Source: Adiantum capillus-veneris (lineage: Eukaryota > Streptophyta > Polypodiopsida > Polypodiales > Pteridaceae). From it: a stretch of DNA of 64,000 bases. The stretch spans positions 126,510,970 to 126,574,969 of the forward strand of contig CM043962.1 of NCBI GenBank assembly GCA_014529385.2. The letters run 5' to 3'. Position numbers and translations under genes: made by a program. Positions 1 through 11,400 of the stretch are shown here, piece after piece. The notes beneath the pieces are model-generated. The model saw nothing but the letters and a program-made list of their open reading frames with translations. It did no database searches and was not told the DNA's origin. Every line of letters starts with the position of its first letter. Position 1 is the first letter of the stretch.

Positions 1-3000
1 ATAGGGTAAAACCTACCCTCTGAACACACTGGTGGTCTTAGAATTCCCAAATTCCTGCCCAAAAACCCCCCCCCCTGGAGACATACTACGCCCTAATTTT
101 TTTCTGCTCAGAATGAAGCAAGATTTGGTTCAAAGGTTCCCCTTGAGTCTAGCAACACCTTGGTATGCTCAGAATTTCATTTGAATGTCAAAATCACTCC
201 AAACAAGCAATTTATAAATTTTTCTCGCTTTCTGGCTTCGCCCTTTGACTTTTGGACATCAAAATCATGGGAAAACACTCAACTCAACATGTACTAAGGG
301 TAAAACCTACCCTCTAAACACACTGGTGGTCTCAAAATTCCCAAATTCCTGCCCAAAAACCCCCCTGGAGACATACTACGCCCAATTTTTTTTCTGCTCA
401 GAATGAAGCAAGATCTAGTCTAGAGATTCTCCTCAAGTCTAGCAACACAGTGATATGCTCAGAAATTCAATTGGATGTCAAAATCATCCAAAACGGCTCT
501 TCCAGACACAATCTTTCCAAAAACGCTAAAGTCCACTTCACCCCATTTTAAGTGTCCAAATGAGATGAAACTTGGTAGACACACTCAAAACCACTTGTAA
601 AACATGTGTATAAGGTCAACTTGTGGTTTGGTCTCCTTTCATTCATCAAACATCAGATGGGTAGGATGTCTGATCTTCCCCGTCGTTTACTTTTTTGAGG
701 CCAAAATAAGGTCAAAATTGTTGTTTCAAGGTGTATTTAGGGTAAAACCTACCCTTTGAACAATCTGGCAACCTCAGAATTGTCAAATTCCTGCCCAAAA
801 TCCCCATGGACACATACTACGCCCAAATTTTTTTCTGCTCAGAATGAAGCAAGATCTAGTCTAGAGATTCTCCTCAAGTCTAGCAACACAGTGATATGCT
901 CAGAAATTCAATTTGATGTCAAAATCATCCAAAACGGCTCTTCCGGACACAATCTTTCCAAAAACGCTAAAGTCCACTTCACCCCATTTTAAGTGTCCAA
1001 ATGAGATGAAACTTGGTAGACACACTCAAAACCACTTGCAAAACATGTGTATAAGGTCAACTTGTGGTTTGGGTCTCCTTTCATTCATCAAACATCAGAT
1101 GGGTAGGATGTCTGATCTTCCTCGTCGTTTACTTTTTTGAGGCCAAAATAAGGTCAAAATTGTTGTTTCAAGGTGTATTAAGGGTAAAACCTACCCTTTG
1201 AACAATCTGGCAACCTCAGAATTGTCAAATTCCTGCCCAAAATCCCCATGGACACATACTACGCCCAATTTTTTTTTTGCTCAGAATGAAGCAAGATCTA
1301 GTCCAGAGATTCTCCTCAAGTCTAGCAACACATTGATATGCTCATAAATTCAATTGGATGTCAAAATCATCCAAAACGGCTCTTCCAGACACAATCTTTC
1401 CAAAAATGCTAAAGTCCACTTCACCCCAGTTTAAGTGTCCAAATGAGATGAAACTTGGTAGACACACTCAAAACCACTTGCAAAACATGTGTATAAGGTC
1501 AACTCATGGTTTGGGTCTCCTTTCATTCATCAAATGTCAGATGGGTAGGATGTCTGATCTTCCCCGTCGTTTACTTTTTTGAGGCCAAAATAAGGTCAAA
1601 ATTGTTGTTTCAAGGTGTATTTAGGGTAAAACCTACCCTTTGAACAGTCTGGCAACCTTAGAATTGTCAAATTCCTGCCCAAAATCCCCCTGGAGACATA
1701 CTACGCCCAAATTTTTTTCTGCTCAGAATGAAGCAAGATCTAGTCCAGAGATTCTCCTCAAGTCTAGCAACACAGTGATATGCTCAGAAATTCAATTGGA
1801 TGTCAAAATCATCCAAAATGGCTCTTCCGGACACAATCTTTCCAAAAGCGCTAAAGTCTACTTCACCCCAGTTTAAGTGTCCAAATGAGATGAAACTTGG
1901 TAGACACACTCAAAACCAACATGTGCTTAGGGTAAAACCTACCCACTGAAGAAATTGGTGGTCTTAGAATTGCCAAATTCCTGCCCAAAAACCCCCTGGA
2001 GACATACTACGCCCAAATTCGTTTCTGCTCAGAATGAAGCAAGATCTAGTCCAGAGATTCTCCTCAAGTCTAGCAACACAGTGATATGCTCAGAAATTCA
2101 ATTGGATGTCAAAATCATCCAAAACGGCTCTTCTGAACACAATCTTTTCCAAAATGCTAAAGTCCACTTCACCCCAGTTTAAGTGTCCAAATGAGATGAA
2201 ACTTGGTAGACTCACTCAAAACCACTTGCAAAACATGTGTATAAGGTCAACTCGTGGTTTGGGTCTCCTTTCATTCATCAAATGTCATATGGGTAGGATG
2301 TCTGATCTTCCCCGTCTTTTACTTTTTTGAGCCAAAATAAGGTCAAAATTGTTGTTTCGAGGTGTACATAGGGTAAAACCTACCCTTTGAACAATCTGGC
2401 AACCTCAGAATTGTCAATTCCTACCCAAATCCCCCTGGAGACATACTACGCCCAAATTTTTTTCTGCTCAGAATGAAGCAAGATCTAGTCCAGAGATTCT
2501 CCTCAAGTCTAGCAACACAGTGATATGCTCAGAAATTCAATTGGATGTCAAAATCATCCAAAACGGCTCTTTCGGACACAATCTTTCAAAAAACGCTAAA
2601 ATCCACTTCACCCCAGTTCAAGTGTCCAAATGAGATGAAACTTGGTAGACACCCTTAGAAACACTTTTAGAACATGTGTATGAAGCTAGCTTATGGTCTA
2701 GATCTCTTAATCACTCCCCAACATCAAATGGGTAGGATGTCTGGTATTCACCGTCTTTTGCCTTTTTGAAGCCGAAATAAGGTCAAACTCCTCGTTTCAA
2801 GGTGTACATAGGGTAAAACCCACCCAATGAACACTCTGGTAGCCTCAAATTTTCCAAATTCCTGCCCCAAATGTCCCTGAAGACATCCTACACCCAAATT
2901 TTCTTTTTCGCAGAATGAAGTAAGATCTGGTCCAGAGGCTCCTTGGTGTGTTGATTCTCAATATGTCCAAATTTGGTGATTTTGACAACTTTGAGCTAGT

Positions 3001-3161
3001 CAAACACTCAAGATTTTTCTTCATACTCTAGGATTTCCTCAAGCTGTTTAAGCATTCAAATGATTTCCAATTTTGTCCAAACTTGGTGTGAAGGCTTCTT
3101 TTATGCTACGAAACACTTTGGTTTGGTCAAAAATTGGTATGGGCCCCCAAGTCTAGCCTTG

Positions 3162-3185
3162 AGACATCCTACGCGTAGGATGTCT
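3162..3185. repeat. Perfect 24-bp palindrome
   Basis: AGACATCCTACG is followed directly by its reverse complement with no spacer. The flanking bases (G at 3161, A at 3186) do not pair. It is one of three exact copies at the PBS-proximal end of the array. Confidence 0.95.
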
Positions 3186-3285
3186 ATCTGCTCCAAAGGA
3201 TCCAATTTTTGTCCCACTTAATCCCCTAGATCCTAGATACACTCTGGAGATATCAGTTTTGCAAAATGTTGCCCAAAATGGCCCT

Positions 3286-3313
3286 AGAGACATCCTACGC
3301 GTAGGATGTCTCT
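3286..3313. repeat. Perfect 28-bp palindrome
   Basis: The same core as at 3162, extended by two pairs (arm AGAGACATCCTACG plus its mirror). Its centre is 126 bp from the previous palindrome's centre. Confidence 0.95.
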
Positions 3314-3578
3314 TGCATAATTTTCCTGACTGGAGTATTTTTTATGCTTCTTTATGGTCTCTACACTTGATATCAATCACAGTCAACACTAAAAAGCACA
3401 GAAATCACTCAAAACAAGCACTTTATGAATTTTTCTTGCTTTCTAGCTTCGCCTTTTGACTTTTGGACATCAAAACATGGGAAAACACTCAACTCAACAC
3501 GTACTTAGGGTAAAACATACCCTCTGAACACACTGGCGGTCTCATAATTTTCAAAATCTTCACAGTTTTACCTCTAGA

Positions 3579-3600
3579 GACATCCTACGCGTAGGATGTC
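3579..3600. repeat. Perfect 22-bp palindrome
   Basis: Same core (GACATCCTACG plus its mirror). It lies about 290 bp from the copy at 3286 and about 520 bp from the PBS. Confidence 0.95.
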
Positions 3601-3625
3601 CCCAATGACAGAATTGTGATTTTTT

Positions 3626-4117
3626 TAGTTCTAACTTTCTCTTAAGCTCTGCCAACCCCTTTTTGACTACTCACAGCAATTATCAATCATCAAGCAAGCA
3701 TCCAAATGCAATTTTACTTTTTCCTTGATTTTATGTTTTCACAACTTTGATGAGCCTAGTAGCAAATATGACATGCATGATATGCTCAAGATTAAAATCA
3801 GTACATCCTACTTACTCTACTCCTAGTCATCACATGGGATGGTGAAATTTTGATGCTCAAGTCGCTTTCTAGCCTCACACGGACTCTCTAGCTGACTTTT
3901 CACCTCTTCCACCTCACCAACTCCAATCCACACCTATCTCCTACCTAATACTACCTAAGTCGAAGGATCTAGGCCAGACACACGCTCCCTAGACTCCGTC
4001 TAAGACCAAAAGAGTCCACCACTCTCCGATCCTATCTAAAAGAATGAATATACTCTGGCAAGCCAGAGGGACCTCTATCCTCAAGGACTAGTCTCGGTCA
4101 CCTACTTAGGCCCCTTG
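3626..4117 (-). other. Leader of element 0 between array and PBS
   Basis: Non-coding. It contains a block at 3806-3826 (TCCTACTTACTCTACTCC...) that matches gypsy 3 at 49705-49725. In both elements the block lies about 293 bp from the PBS. I see no gene here. Confidence 0.6.
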
Positions 4118-4136
4118 TCCTCGACAACGGCGCCAA
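4118..4136 (-). other. Primer binding site, element 0
   Basis: On the minus strand an LTR-like end ...CCAACA is followed by TTGGCGCCGTTGTCGAGGA. PBSs of the form TGGCGCCGTTG.CG.GGA are typical of plant Tat/Athila-type Ty3 elements. I did not match it to a specific tRNA. Confidence 0.8.
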
Positions 4137-5820
4137 TGTTGGCGGATACGCCGCGACGGACGTCAACATAGCGAGAACTCACCTAACATACAATGTCAAC
4201 TAAGGACAGAGCCCCAGGGGATTCACTCTATATATAAAATGGGATGTCACCTGCAAGTAGACAAATTTGATAAAACCCCTATATACGACTCATATAAGGG
4301 AATATGATCCCCCTTTCTACGCTTATATGACAATAAATACAAAAACTATCATACCCCTATTTTACATATAAAATTTAGGCCTCACATGATCTAACTGAGT
4401 AAAACTAGTTAAAGTGCTGTAGCATACTGATTGGCAGCGTACTAAGGAACCACTTCTATTGATAACTAGATGTACCCTTAGTGTGTCTTAGTTTGAATTT
4501 CAAATTATGTGTCCGTTTAGCCTGCACTCTAGCTACTCATCCAATTCTGACCCATCTTAATTACTCAAGAAACATGGTTAGAAAGTTGTGCTAGGTTCTC
4601 CATGTAAATTTGCATCTATGCAAACTCTTTATAGATGTCATCCCTCAACAAGTGAGCTATAATCACAAAACAAGCAATTGATACAAAAAAGAAGTGTTAG
4701 TTCTTGCATATATCTTTGTAGCTATTGACTCACAAGTTCAAGGGTAGAATCTGTTGGGAAGCCATGCTTTTGAAATACAAAAACTTCCACTCATTTTTCC
4801 CTTTTCTCACATCTTTTACCCCCCCACCACCACCATCAATTAATATGATACCCCCTTCCTTATTTTTAAGCTTGGGCGATAAAATATTGGGTGCCTTCCC
4901 CTAACTTATACATTTATGTAACTTGTAACCCCCCCCCTCCCCTGCACTTACGTGGTGCGGTAAGTTTTCCATGGTGAATCCCCCCGGGACGGAGCTCGAC
5001 CCGCAGGCGCGTGGAAGGAAGCAAAGGGTGTCAACATCTACTCGATCGACTAATGACTACTTCCTACAGAGATATCAAATCTACATGCCATCGGTTCTGT
5101 GAATGTGAGAGTTTCCTATGATGCTACCGCAAGCCAAAAGCCCATTAGACGTTCTCAAAATGTTACGAAACTTGAGGGATATCCTATCAACACCAATAGG
5201 CCACTCTCCCTAAGGTCTGTGACCCAAAACCTTACCAAAAAACACCCGGTGCAGGTCGACGTTTCCAAAAACTAAGATGCCTAATGCGTAGCTCTACTCG
5301 CTCTGATCGCGTGGATATGCTAAAATGCAAAAACGGACAATGTTTACTCACCGAAACTAAAGTAGCTCGCGGGTGAATCTTCCAAAACACAGACGAACGC
5401 CCGGTGATGTAAGAATCAACGTGTAGCTTTCCTCGTGGGCAACACGCTGCTGCTCTCTGTTTGCGATTCCGACCACCGTAGCTCTTGTAGCACACACACA
5501 CCCACTCTCAATCTCTCGCAGTCTCCCAGTCGACACAGAAGATAAGATTATTAGAAGTCCCTTTACAAAGCTTTAGGTTTTGGTTTATATACTAAGCCTT
5601 AGAAAACCTAATGTCCGGCCGAAATGACTTGATGTGTCCCTAGGCTTCTATAGAGCTTAACTACAACACCATGAGCTTTCTTTGCTCATCCAACAAGCAT
5701 CTGCGGCCAAAATACAATTGCCGACTTAAAATATGAAGTTCCTGTAAACATTACAAAAGTGGCCATAATGACTCAAAATGATAATAACGGGATATTTGAT
5801 GATGTCCATGAGCTTGTATC
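4137..5820 (-). mobile_element. 5' LTR of Ty3/gypsy element 0 (outer end unresolved)
   Basis: The LTR begins on the plus strand as TGTTGG directly beside the PBS. Its first part resembles the gypsy 3 LTR at 50041: both carry ACATAGCGAGAAC followed by a TGTCAA-containing stretch. A minus-strand TATA motif lies near 5583-5592. The second LTR and 3' half lie left of the window, so the outer boundary is unknown; gypsy 1 coding sequence begins at 5822, so the junction lies between about 5600 and 5822. No coding content is recognised; an open frame at 5232-5501 has no family features. Element 0 probably inserted into gypsy 1, whose integrase half would lie beyond it. Confidence 0.6.
5583..5592 (-). 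promoter_or_regulatory. Putative TATA box of element 0 LTR
   Basis: The minus strand reads GTATATAAA upstream of the presumed R-U5 part, and about 1.45 kb from the PBS-proximal LTR end. Assigned from sequence and position only. Confidence 0.35.
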
Positions 5821-5821
5821 T

Positions 5822-6634
5822 TCACATTACAACATTGAAAGGTTGGCCTATTAACACGCATAGTCTATTGCCATAGAGAAGATAACCATCTTGTAGAGTA
5901 AATGGTTCTTCTTTCTTCCCTAGTGCAAGGGCTGAAATCACATCTCTAAAATCGGGATCGATAGCATACTCATCTATCATAGAAGAAAGATCATTGTGAG
6001 CTGCTATAGAAACCGCATTCACACTTGGCCATCTTGAGAGTGCATCGGCTACTTGATTTTGCTTGCCAGCAATGTGAGCAATATGAAAATGAAATTGCGA
6101 AAGGAAATTTTCCCACCTAGTTTGTTTGTCGAAGAGCTTGGTCTGCGTCATAAAGTACTTAAGACTTTGGTGATCCGTTCGCAGAATGACAGGAGTCCCC
6201 AATAAATAGTGCTTCCATTAGTCTAAGGCATGTAGAACTGCAAGGAGTTCCTTTTCATATATGCCTAGAGATTGCTCAACAGGGTCGAGCCTTCGACTTT
6301 CATAGCCTATGGCATGACCTTCTTGGAGCAAAACAGCTCCAAGGCAATCACCACAAGCATCACATTGGACCTCAAATGGCTTTGAGAGATCCGGTAGTGT
6401 AAGCACAGGTTGAGAGATAAGCTTTTCTTTAAGCTCTTCGAAAGCATTGTTCTCCTTGGTAGACCATGTATACCTAACGTTTTTCTTTGTTAGGTCATGT
6501 AATGGTTCTGCTATTAATGAGAACTTTTCTATGAAGCGTCTATAGTATGCACACATACCTATAAAGCTTCTTAGTTCATGAAGATTCCTTGGTTTAGGCC
6601 ACCCTTTTATTACCTCTAACTTTGATGGATCCAT
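5822..6634 (-). pseudogene. Gypsy 1 RT thumb/RNase H to start of integrase
   Basis: Two open segments (6634-6218 and 6202-5822) are separated by a stop/frame break. The first has the connection motif (LRSFIGMCAYYRRFI) and the RNase H start FEVQCDACGDCLGAVLLQ, where plant Ty3 elements usually have a D.S.; here the last two residues are G-D. The second has TDHQSLKYF, then HIAGKQNQVADALSR, the RNase H C-terminal region. It stops at LLYGNRLCV, where the integrase HHCC domain should begin. RNase H would degrade the RNA strand of the RNA-DNA hybrid. Non-functional because of breaks and truncation. Confidence 0.9.
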
Positions 6635-7284
6635 TTGGATGCCATCTTGAGAGATAATGTGACCTAAATACTGAATCTCTTGTAAGAAAAATTCACTTTT
6701 CTTTCGATTAACATAAATTTTATTCTCTCTTAAAACTTGAAATATTACGTGGAGGTGTTGCTTGTGTTCGTCTTTAATGAATTAGAGTAGATTATGATAT
6801 CATCAAAGAACACTCCAGTAAAGGTTCAATGAGGCCTAAATAGCTTCTCCATCAAGAGATTGAATGTGGTTGGTGCATTGGTCAAGCCAAAAGCCTCATG
6901 ACAATGTATTCATAAAGACCAAATGTAGTGCAAAATGCAGTCTTTACAATATCTTGATCAACTATCCTTTATTTGATGATAGCCACTTTTTAGGTCAATC
7001 CTACTAAAGTAGGTGGACCCTTGTAGCTTATCAAATAGGTCTTCTACCCAAGGAACGGGAAACCTATTTTTTATAGTGATCCTATTTAGTGCTCTATAGT
7101 CGACATATATACGATATTAATGCGTCTTTCTTTTGCACTAATAACACATGTGAGCAAAATGGAGATGAGCTAGGCCTAACCATGCCTTCTCAACTAACTC
7201 ATGCACTTGCCGCATAATCTCCTCTTGTTGAGCTTGAGAAACTCTATAAGGAGGTTTATTAGGCGGTGAACTTCCTGGAAGAAG
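6635..7284 (-). pseudogene. Gypsy 1 reverse transcriptase core, multiply broken
   Basis: Translating all three minus frames recovers the ordered RT motifs: YVDYRALNRITIKNRFP, then FSRIDLKSGYHQI, FGLTNAPTTFN and VFFDDIIIYSN. The catalytic aspartates (FFDD) near 6797-6828 are retained, but stops and frameshifts fall between every motif, so no RT could be made. It sits between the protease linker and RNase H, as expected for Ty3. Confidence 0.85.
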
Positions 7285-7940
7285 TTAAATTGCATGGTCA
7301 TCATTGCCTTGTTTAGGAGGTAGTTCACAAGGGATGTCGTCAATAAAGACATCTTGAAACCCCTTGAGAAAATTGGATAACTCTAATTCCTTTTTATTGT
7401 GTATATTTTCTTTTGCTAAAACTTTTTCTAAAACATTAGGTTCATTTTGAGAGTCTTTAACAAAAATCATATACACGGAAATAGAGCTCTTTATTGACTT
7501 GTTGAAACCTAGGCTTGTGTATGTACATGGGTATGGTGTTACCCATTTCCTGTACATATCTTTTTTCCTGAACTTAAAGGAGATTCTCCTTTCAGGGAAT
7601 TTAACATTGGCAGTCTTGTGATCAAACCATGGTGCCCCTAGGATTACATCCTCATGCTTGAGAGGAGAGATGAAGAAGTCCTCTTTGTCCACATAGATTT
7701 GGACATGGAGCCTCAATTTCCCGATTAAGGGAGTGACTGAAGCTTCTTGCCCCTTGAAAGCACTGTGTGTGGGTAGGACATCTCCCATCTCATAGGCTTG
7801 TATGCCTAGCTTGGTGGCCAAATCTGTGGATATTCTGTGGATATGAAATTATGAGTAGAACCAGGGTCAAAGAGGATAAAAGTATCATGTTCTCTTACCT
7901 TTCCCCAAGCATGGCATAGAGGAGATCCTTTGTGGTGAGT
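7285..7940 (-). pseudogene. Gypsy 1 retropepsin and PR-RT linker
   Basis: The 178-residue open segment 7821-7285 contains VILGAPWFDHK, matching the ILG.PW region of plant Ty3 proteases. Just upstream, in a broken frame, FILFDPGSTHNFIS corresponds to the protease active site, usually D-S/T-G; here D-P-G. The C-terminal part (GFQDVFIDDIPCELPPK) is the usual linker to RT. Its normal job is to cleave the polyprotein. A stop separates the active-site part from the rest. Confidence 0.8.
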
Positions 7941-9495
7941 TTCCTCCTCTTGGATTTCAACCAAGGTAGCCCTAGGAGGCTCATGGCGGTTGTTCTTTTG
8001 GAGACAAGCACAGCACGCATGCCCTTTCTCACCTCACTTGAAACAATGGTTATCCTTGCGATAACGCTAATGCTCTTCAGGAGAGAGTTTGTTTTTGCCT
8101 TTGTAAACTCCCTTCTCTTTAGCTTCGTTGGAGTTTCCCTTAGGAGAATTTTGGACATTGTCCTTCCCCTTAGGCTCATTGGAACCCTTGTTTTTTGTGG
8201 GCTTAAAATTTCTTTTAGCCCTTGTTAGGAAATTGTTTTGAGAGGCCATCATAGTATGGTGTATAACTGCCGATATGGTGTGAGGCTTTTGGGAGTTGAC
8301 ATACTCCACCATTTCTTCGGTTAAGCCCACACAAAATTGTTGCTTTTGCTCTCCAAAATCCAAATTTTTGAAGACAGTGGCTTTGAGTTGTAGGTCCCAA
8401 AACTTGTCTACATATTTGTGAATGGATTTGTAAGGAGAGAGCTTTAAGCTTCACCACTCGGTGAGTACTTTCTCTTCGGCATCGGTGTTCCAAAACTGCT
8501 TCATAATGGAATCTCTTAAAGCTTTCCATGTTTGTGGAGCTTCACCGTTGGCTCGCAGGCTAGACCACCATTGCCTGGTGGACTTTTGAAAGTGCACAGC
8601 TACATGGTGTAGCTGAGAGGACTCCGTGAAGCCCTCATCTCCAAACGCCGCATCAAACTGTTGGATAAAGGCCAAGACTTTGTCCGTAGCACCACCAAAA
8701 GTGCCATTGTAGGTAAGGAAAGAGATGCTCTTCCCTCCCTCTTTAAAACTTCTTGAGCTTGGACGACCTCTTCCAAGCGGCATAGGATTTCCTATGGCCT
8801 CTTCTTTTTGATGGTTCAAAAGTTGCACCGTCACTTTCTTCAGAAGATGAAGAATTTGAGGAAGGTAGAGAAGAGGGTGACCTCTTTCTCGCCTTTTTCT
8901 TGCCTTGATCTTCTTCGTCTTCACCATCACTTTCATAAGAGGCAGAGGATGAAGAAGATGGAAAATAGGGTGTCCTCTTTCTTGCCTTTTTCTTCTCTTG
9001 CTTTTTATCATCCCTCTTTGAACTATGGTGTGGAGAAGTGTGCGATGGTCTTCTCCGTTTTGGAGGTGATAGAGAGCGTTTAGCCCGCCGTCTTCACGGA
9101 GCCATCTCTACCGAGGTGGCGGGAGACTCACTTATTTCTAGTTCCTTCAGTGGGGGCTCTTGAGTTCTCCTTTCTGAAGGAGATGCGTCATCAGGAAACA
9201 AATTTTTGAGCCCTTCGTATGGATCCTCTTCTTCTTCCCGAATCGGAGAGAGGCCTCTTTTGGGACTCTCACAAGGAGGCTTCCTAGGTGCTCTCTCGTC
9301 ATGGTGGGGAGCTTGGAGAATCCCATGAACACGAAGTTGCCGTTGCACTTCACTTTGGAGGGATGGATTGCCCATGGCTTGTTGAAGCCTAGAAAAAAGG
9401 TAGTTAACAAGCACAGGGGCATCATTAATAGCATGATCATTAGCAAAATCAAAGTTATCAACATTAATTTCACTCTCTTTACTATTGTTATCCAT
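7895..9495 (-). pseudogene. Gypsy 1 gag
   Basis: I take the start at the ATG at 9495 (MDNNSKESEINVDNF), about 390 bp from the PBS. An acidic, proline-rich N-terminus (133 residues) is followed after frameshifts by the capsid-like segment FIQQFDAAFGDEGFTES...WWSSLRANGEAP, typical of plant Ty3 retrotrans_gag domains. Next come MVEYVNSQKPH and a lysine-rich stretch. A zinc knuckle CFKCGEKGHACCAC (C-x2-C-x4-H-x4-C, intact) lies near 8040 after an in-frame stop. Gag would form the particle and bind RNA. At least three frame breaks. Confidence 0.85.
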
Positions 9496-9881
9496 TCTAA
9501 CATCTTTTAGGTGTACTTTGGCACTTCAAGCCCTAGTTGCTACTCCTCTTTACCCCTTTAGAAAAAGCACTCAAGCTACTGTACCCGTGGCTCGAATACC
9601 ATTAATTGCCAGGAATAGAAGAGAGGGTTGTTCAACACCAAAACACCGGCTCCTGTCAAGCTTCTAATAGCTCAATAGTGATTAAGTCGTAGGCAAGCCC
9701 CGTAGGACTCCACTATTCAGACCATAGCTCTCGATGGTGATGCCCCGTTAACTGCACAAAGGCAGGTGCACTGCAAGGCTGAAAAATCCCTATTCTACTT
9801 ACTCACATGCAATTAATAATACCAACCATTTATAGCTAGCTTGAGGACCTCCCTTCTTGAGCAAGAAAAGAGAAACCTTGT
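9496..9881 (-). other. Gypsy 1 leader
   Basis: Untranslated stretch between PBS and the gag start. I recognise no other element in it. Confidence 0.5.
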
Positions 9882-9894
9882 GCTCTGATACCAA
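9882..9894 (-). other. Primer binding site, gypsy 1 (initiator tRNA-Met type)
   Basis: The minus strand reads ...AAATGTTACA then TTGGTATCAGAGC, the standard plant initiator-Met PBS directly after the LTR CA end. Confidence 0.9.
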
Positions 9895-11400
9895 TGTAAC
9901 ATTTAATGGTCTAGTAACTTGTGTTTAGCGGAAAATAGCATGAACAAAGTGAGCATTTCATAAGAATAGATTCCTAATGAGAATAACAAGAGAGCTTGGA
10001 TGGAGAGAGCAACAAAAAGTATAACACCTAGTTAGATAGCATGAACTATACTTCAAAAGAGAGAGAAATTAAGCTATTAACAACAGTTGAGGACCGGATC
10101 TACATGGAGCCGGTTCCCCCTCCAAAAGGCTTTGTATTATGGTTTCTCCCATCAAGAGAGACATTTTACAATACAATTCTTTGTGTTCCTTCAATACTAG
10201 CTAGTGCAATGAAGATGGAAACTTCATGCACTAAGCAAAACACTTATCAAACACAACATCAATTCCCTTACGGTCTCAGACCCAAGACCTCACACAACTT
10301 CCAAGATGGTGAGAGCTAGCGGGGTATGAGAGTAGATTGAGAGGAAGGAGTATTCTTATAAGAAAGATGTACATCTCCTCACATAATCACTCATATTAGC
10401 ATAGCTTAGCTTAGTAATTAGCATGGTAGAGGAGATGAGCATGCATTGAAGCTTGGCTCTTGGTTGGATTTGCATCACAAAGCCAAGAGTTGTTGGTGTA
10501 GGCCTCCCTTCTCACAAGCTTGGAGTAGGTGGTAAGCTTTTCGTTAAAGCTTGAGAAGAGAGAGAGAGTCTTCTTACTCTACACATAGATTTATGAGTGT
10601 GTAAGTAAATAATCCTTTCAAAACATCAACCCCCTCTCTCTCTTGGTCGACCCCTCTTGCTATTTGCTCATGCTCACTCCCTATTGGACCTCCCCAGGCT
10701 CAGCCAATGGAAATTAAGCAGCATAAGTGATAGCCTTCTGACATCTGTCCCCCTTTATCCTTTTGTGAGAGCTTTTGGTAATCAATCAATTCAGCTAAAC
10801 TCTCATTAGGCCCCTTTGCCTCCTAGCCAATAGGAATCAGGCAAGCCATTGGGTTGCTGAATGCTCATTGGACCCCTTGGGAGACTGTCCAATAGTCTTC
10901 TAGAGAGCTTAAGTCCTATTGGTTCTTTTATTAAGTGTTTTTAAATTAATTAAACTAGATTTACTCTAGCCTAATTCTCATTGGTCCACCTCCATGGCCA
11001 TCTAATAGGATTTGAGTACACCTTGTGGCCCCTCTGCCTAGGGAGCTAACATGTGTCCCTCTTTCCCCTTGTGTACAAATGAAGCTTGTGAGTGTGTGGG
11101 TGTTTCTCTCTCATCCCCTACTTCTTGGGCTCGTCCCCTCCTATATAGGGACTTGTGAAGACTTTTGTACACACACACAAAGCATCCAAATTTCCTAATC
11201 TTTGACCTTTGAACACAACCTTTGAATTTTGGAACCTTAGCATTTTGGAAGTCTGAATGGGATGAACCCTAAGGTCTTTGGAGCCCATTGTTGCACATAG
11301 CTCTTTGTAGATGGCCCCCCCTTTGGATCCCTATTTTCCCCCCTTTGGATCCCTACTATGGCTGGTCTGCTAGCTTAACCAATGTTCTAGCTTTTTCTCC
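9895..11400 (-). mobile_element. 5' LTR of gypsy 1 (outer end uncertain)
   Basis: It starts on the plus strand as TGTAACATTTAATGG beside the PBS. Content is non-coding with many GA/CT-rich stretches; the ORF at 10041-10319 has no family features. A minus-strand TATA motif is at 11140-11149. The outer boundary was placed near the duplicated CTTTGGATCCCTA stretches (about 11320-11360) only as a rough guess. Confidence 0.55.
11140..11149 (-). promoter_or_regulatory. Putative TATA box of gypsy 1 LTR
   Basis: CCTATATAGG (self-complementary), with GC/C-rich flanks, about 1.25 kb from the PBS-proximal LTR end. Placement inside the LTR supports a U3 promoter role; strand assigned from the element. 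Confidence 0.4.

Larger units (their letters stand above)
1..3625 (-). repeat. Tandem repeat array (about 442-bp units) in the leader of Ty3/gypsy element 0
   Basis: The marker GGGTAAAACCTACCC (one copy ACATACCC) recurs near 4, 298, 739, 1181, 1624, 1928, 2370, 2810 and 3508. Spacings are 294, 441, 442, 443, 304, 442, 440 and 698 bp. Full units are about 442 bp; the 294 and 304 spacings are shortened units lacking the GTAGGATGTCTG part, and the last is expanded. Middle units are very similar; those after 2640 diverge. Short open frames here are by-products of the repeat and move with it. The array ends about 500 bp from a retroelement PBS at 4118-4136, so I read it as the untranslated leader of a minus-strand Ty3 element rather than a free satellite. 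A satellite array captured by the element remains possible. Confidence 0.85.
5822..11400 (-). mobile_element. Gypsy 1: defective Ty3/gypsy retrotransposon, 3' part missing
   Basis: Order on the minus strand is 5' LTR (from 9895), PBS (9882-9894), leader, gag, protease, RT, RNase H, ending near 5822 at the start of the integrase zinc-binding region. Integrase and 3' LTR are absent, probably displaced by insertion of element 0. The reading frame is broken several times. The right LTR edge (about 11400) is a guess because there is no second LTR for comparison. The initiator-Met PBS and gag-PR-RT-RH order fit Ty3; the presence of a chromodomain cannot be judged. Confidence 0.85.

Noticed and set aside
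756-2330. Repeated 74-78 residue open frames in the 442-bp array
   Set aside because: They recur only because the DNA repeats, have no family features and lie in a leader.
1-3625. Centromeric satellite
   Set aside because: A PBS and LTR follow directly and the leader of gypsy 3 has the same layout, so an element-borne array is simpler; not fully excluded.
5232-5501. 89-residue minus frame
   Set aside because: Inside the element 0 LTR, no recognisable motif and low-quality composition.
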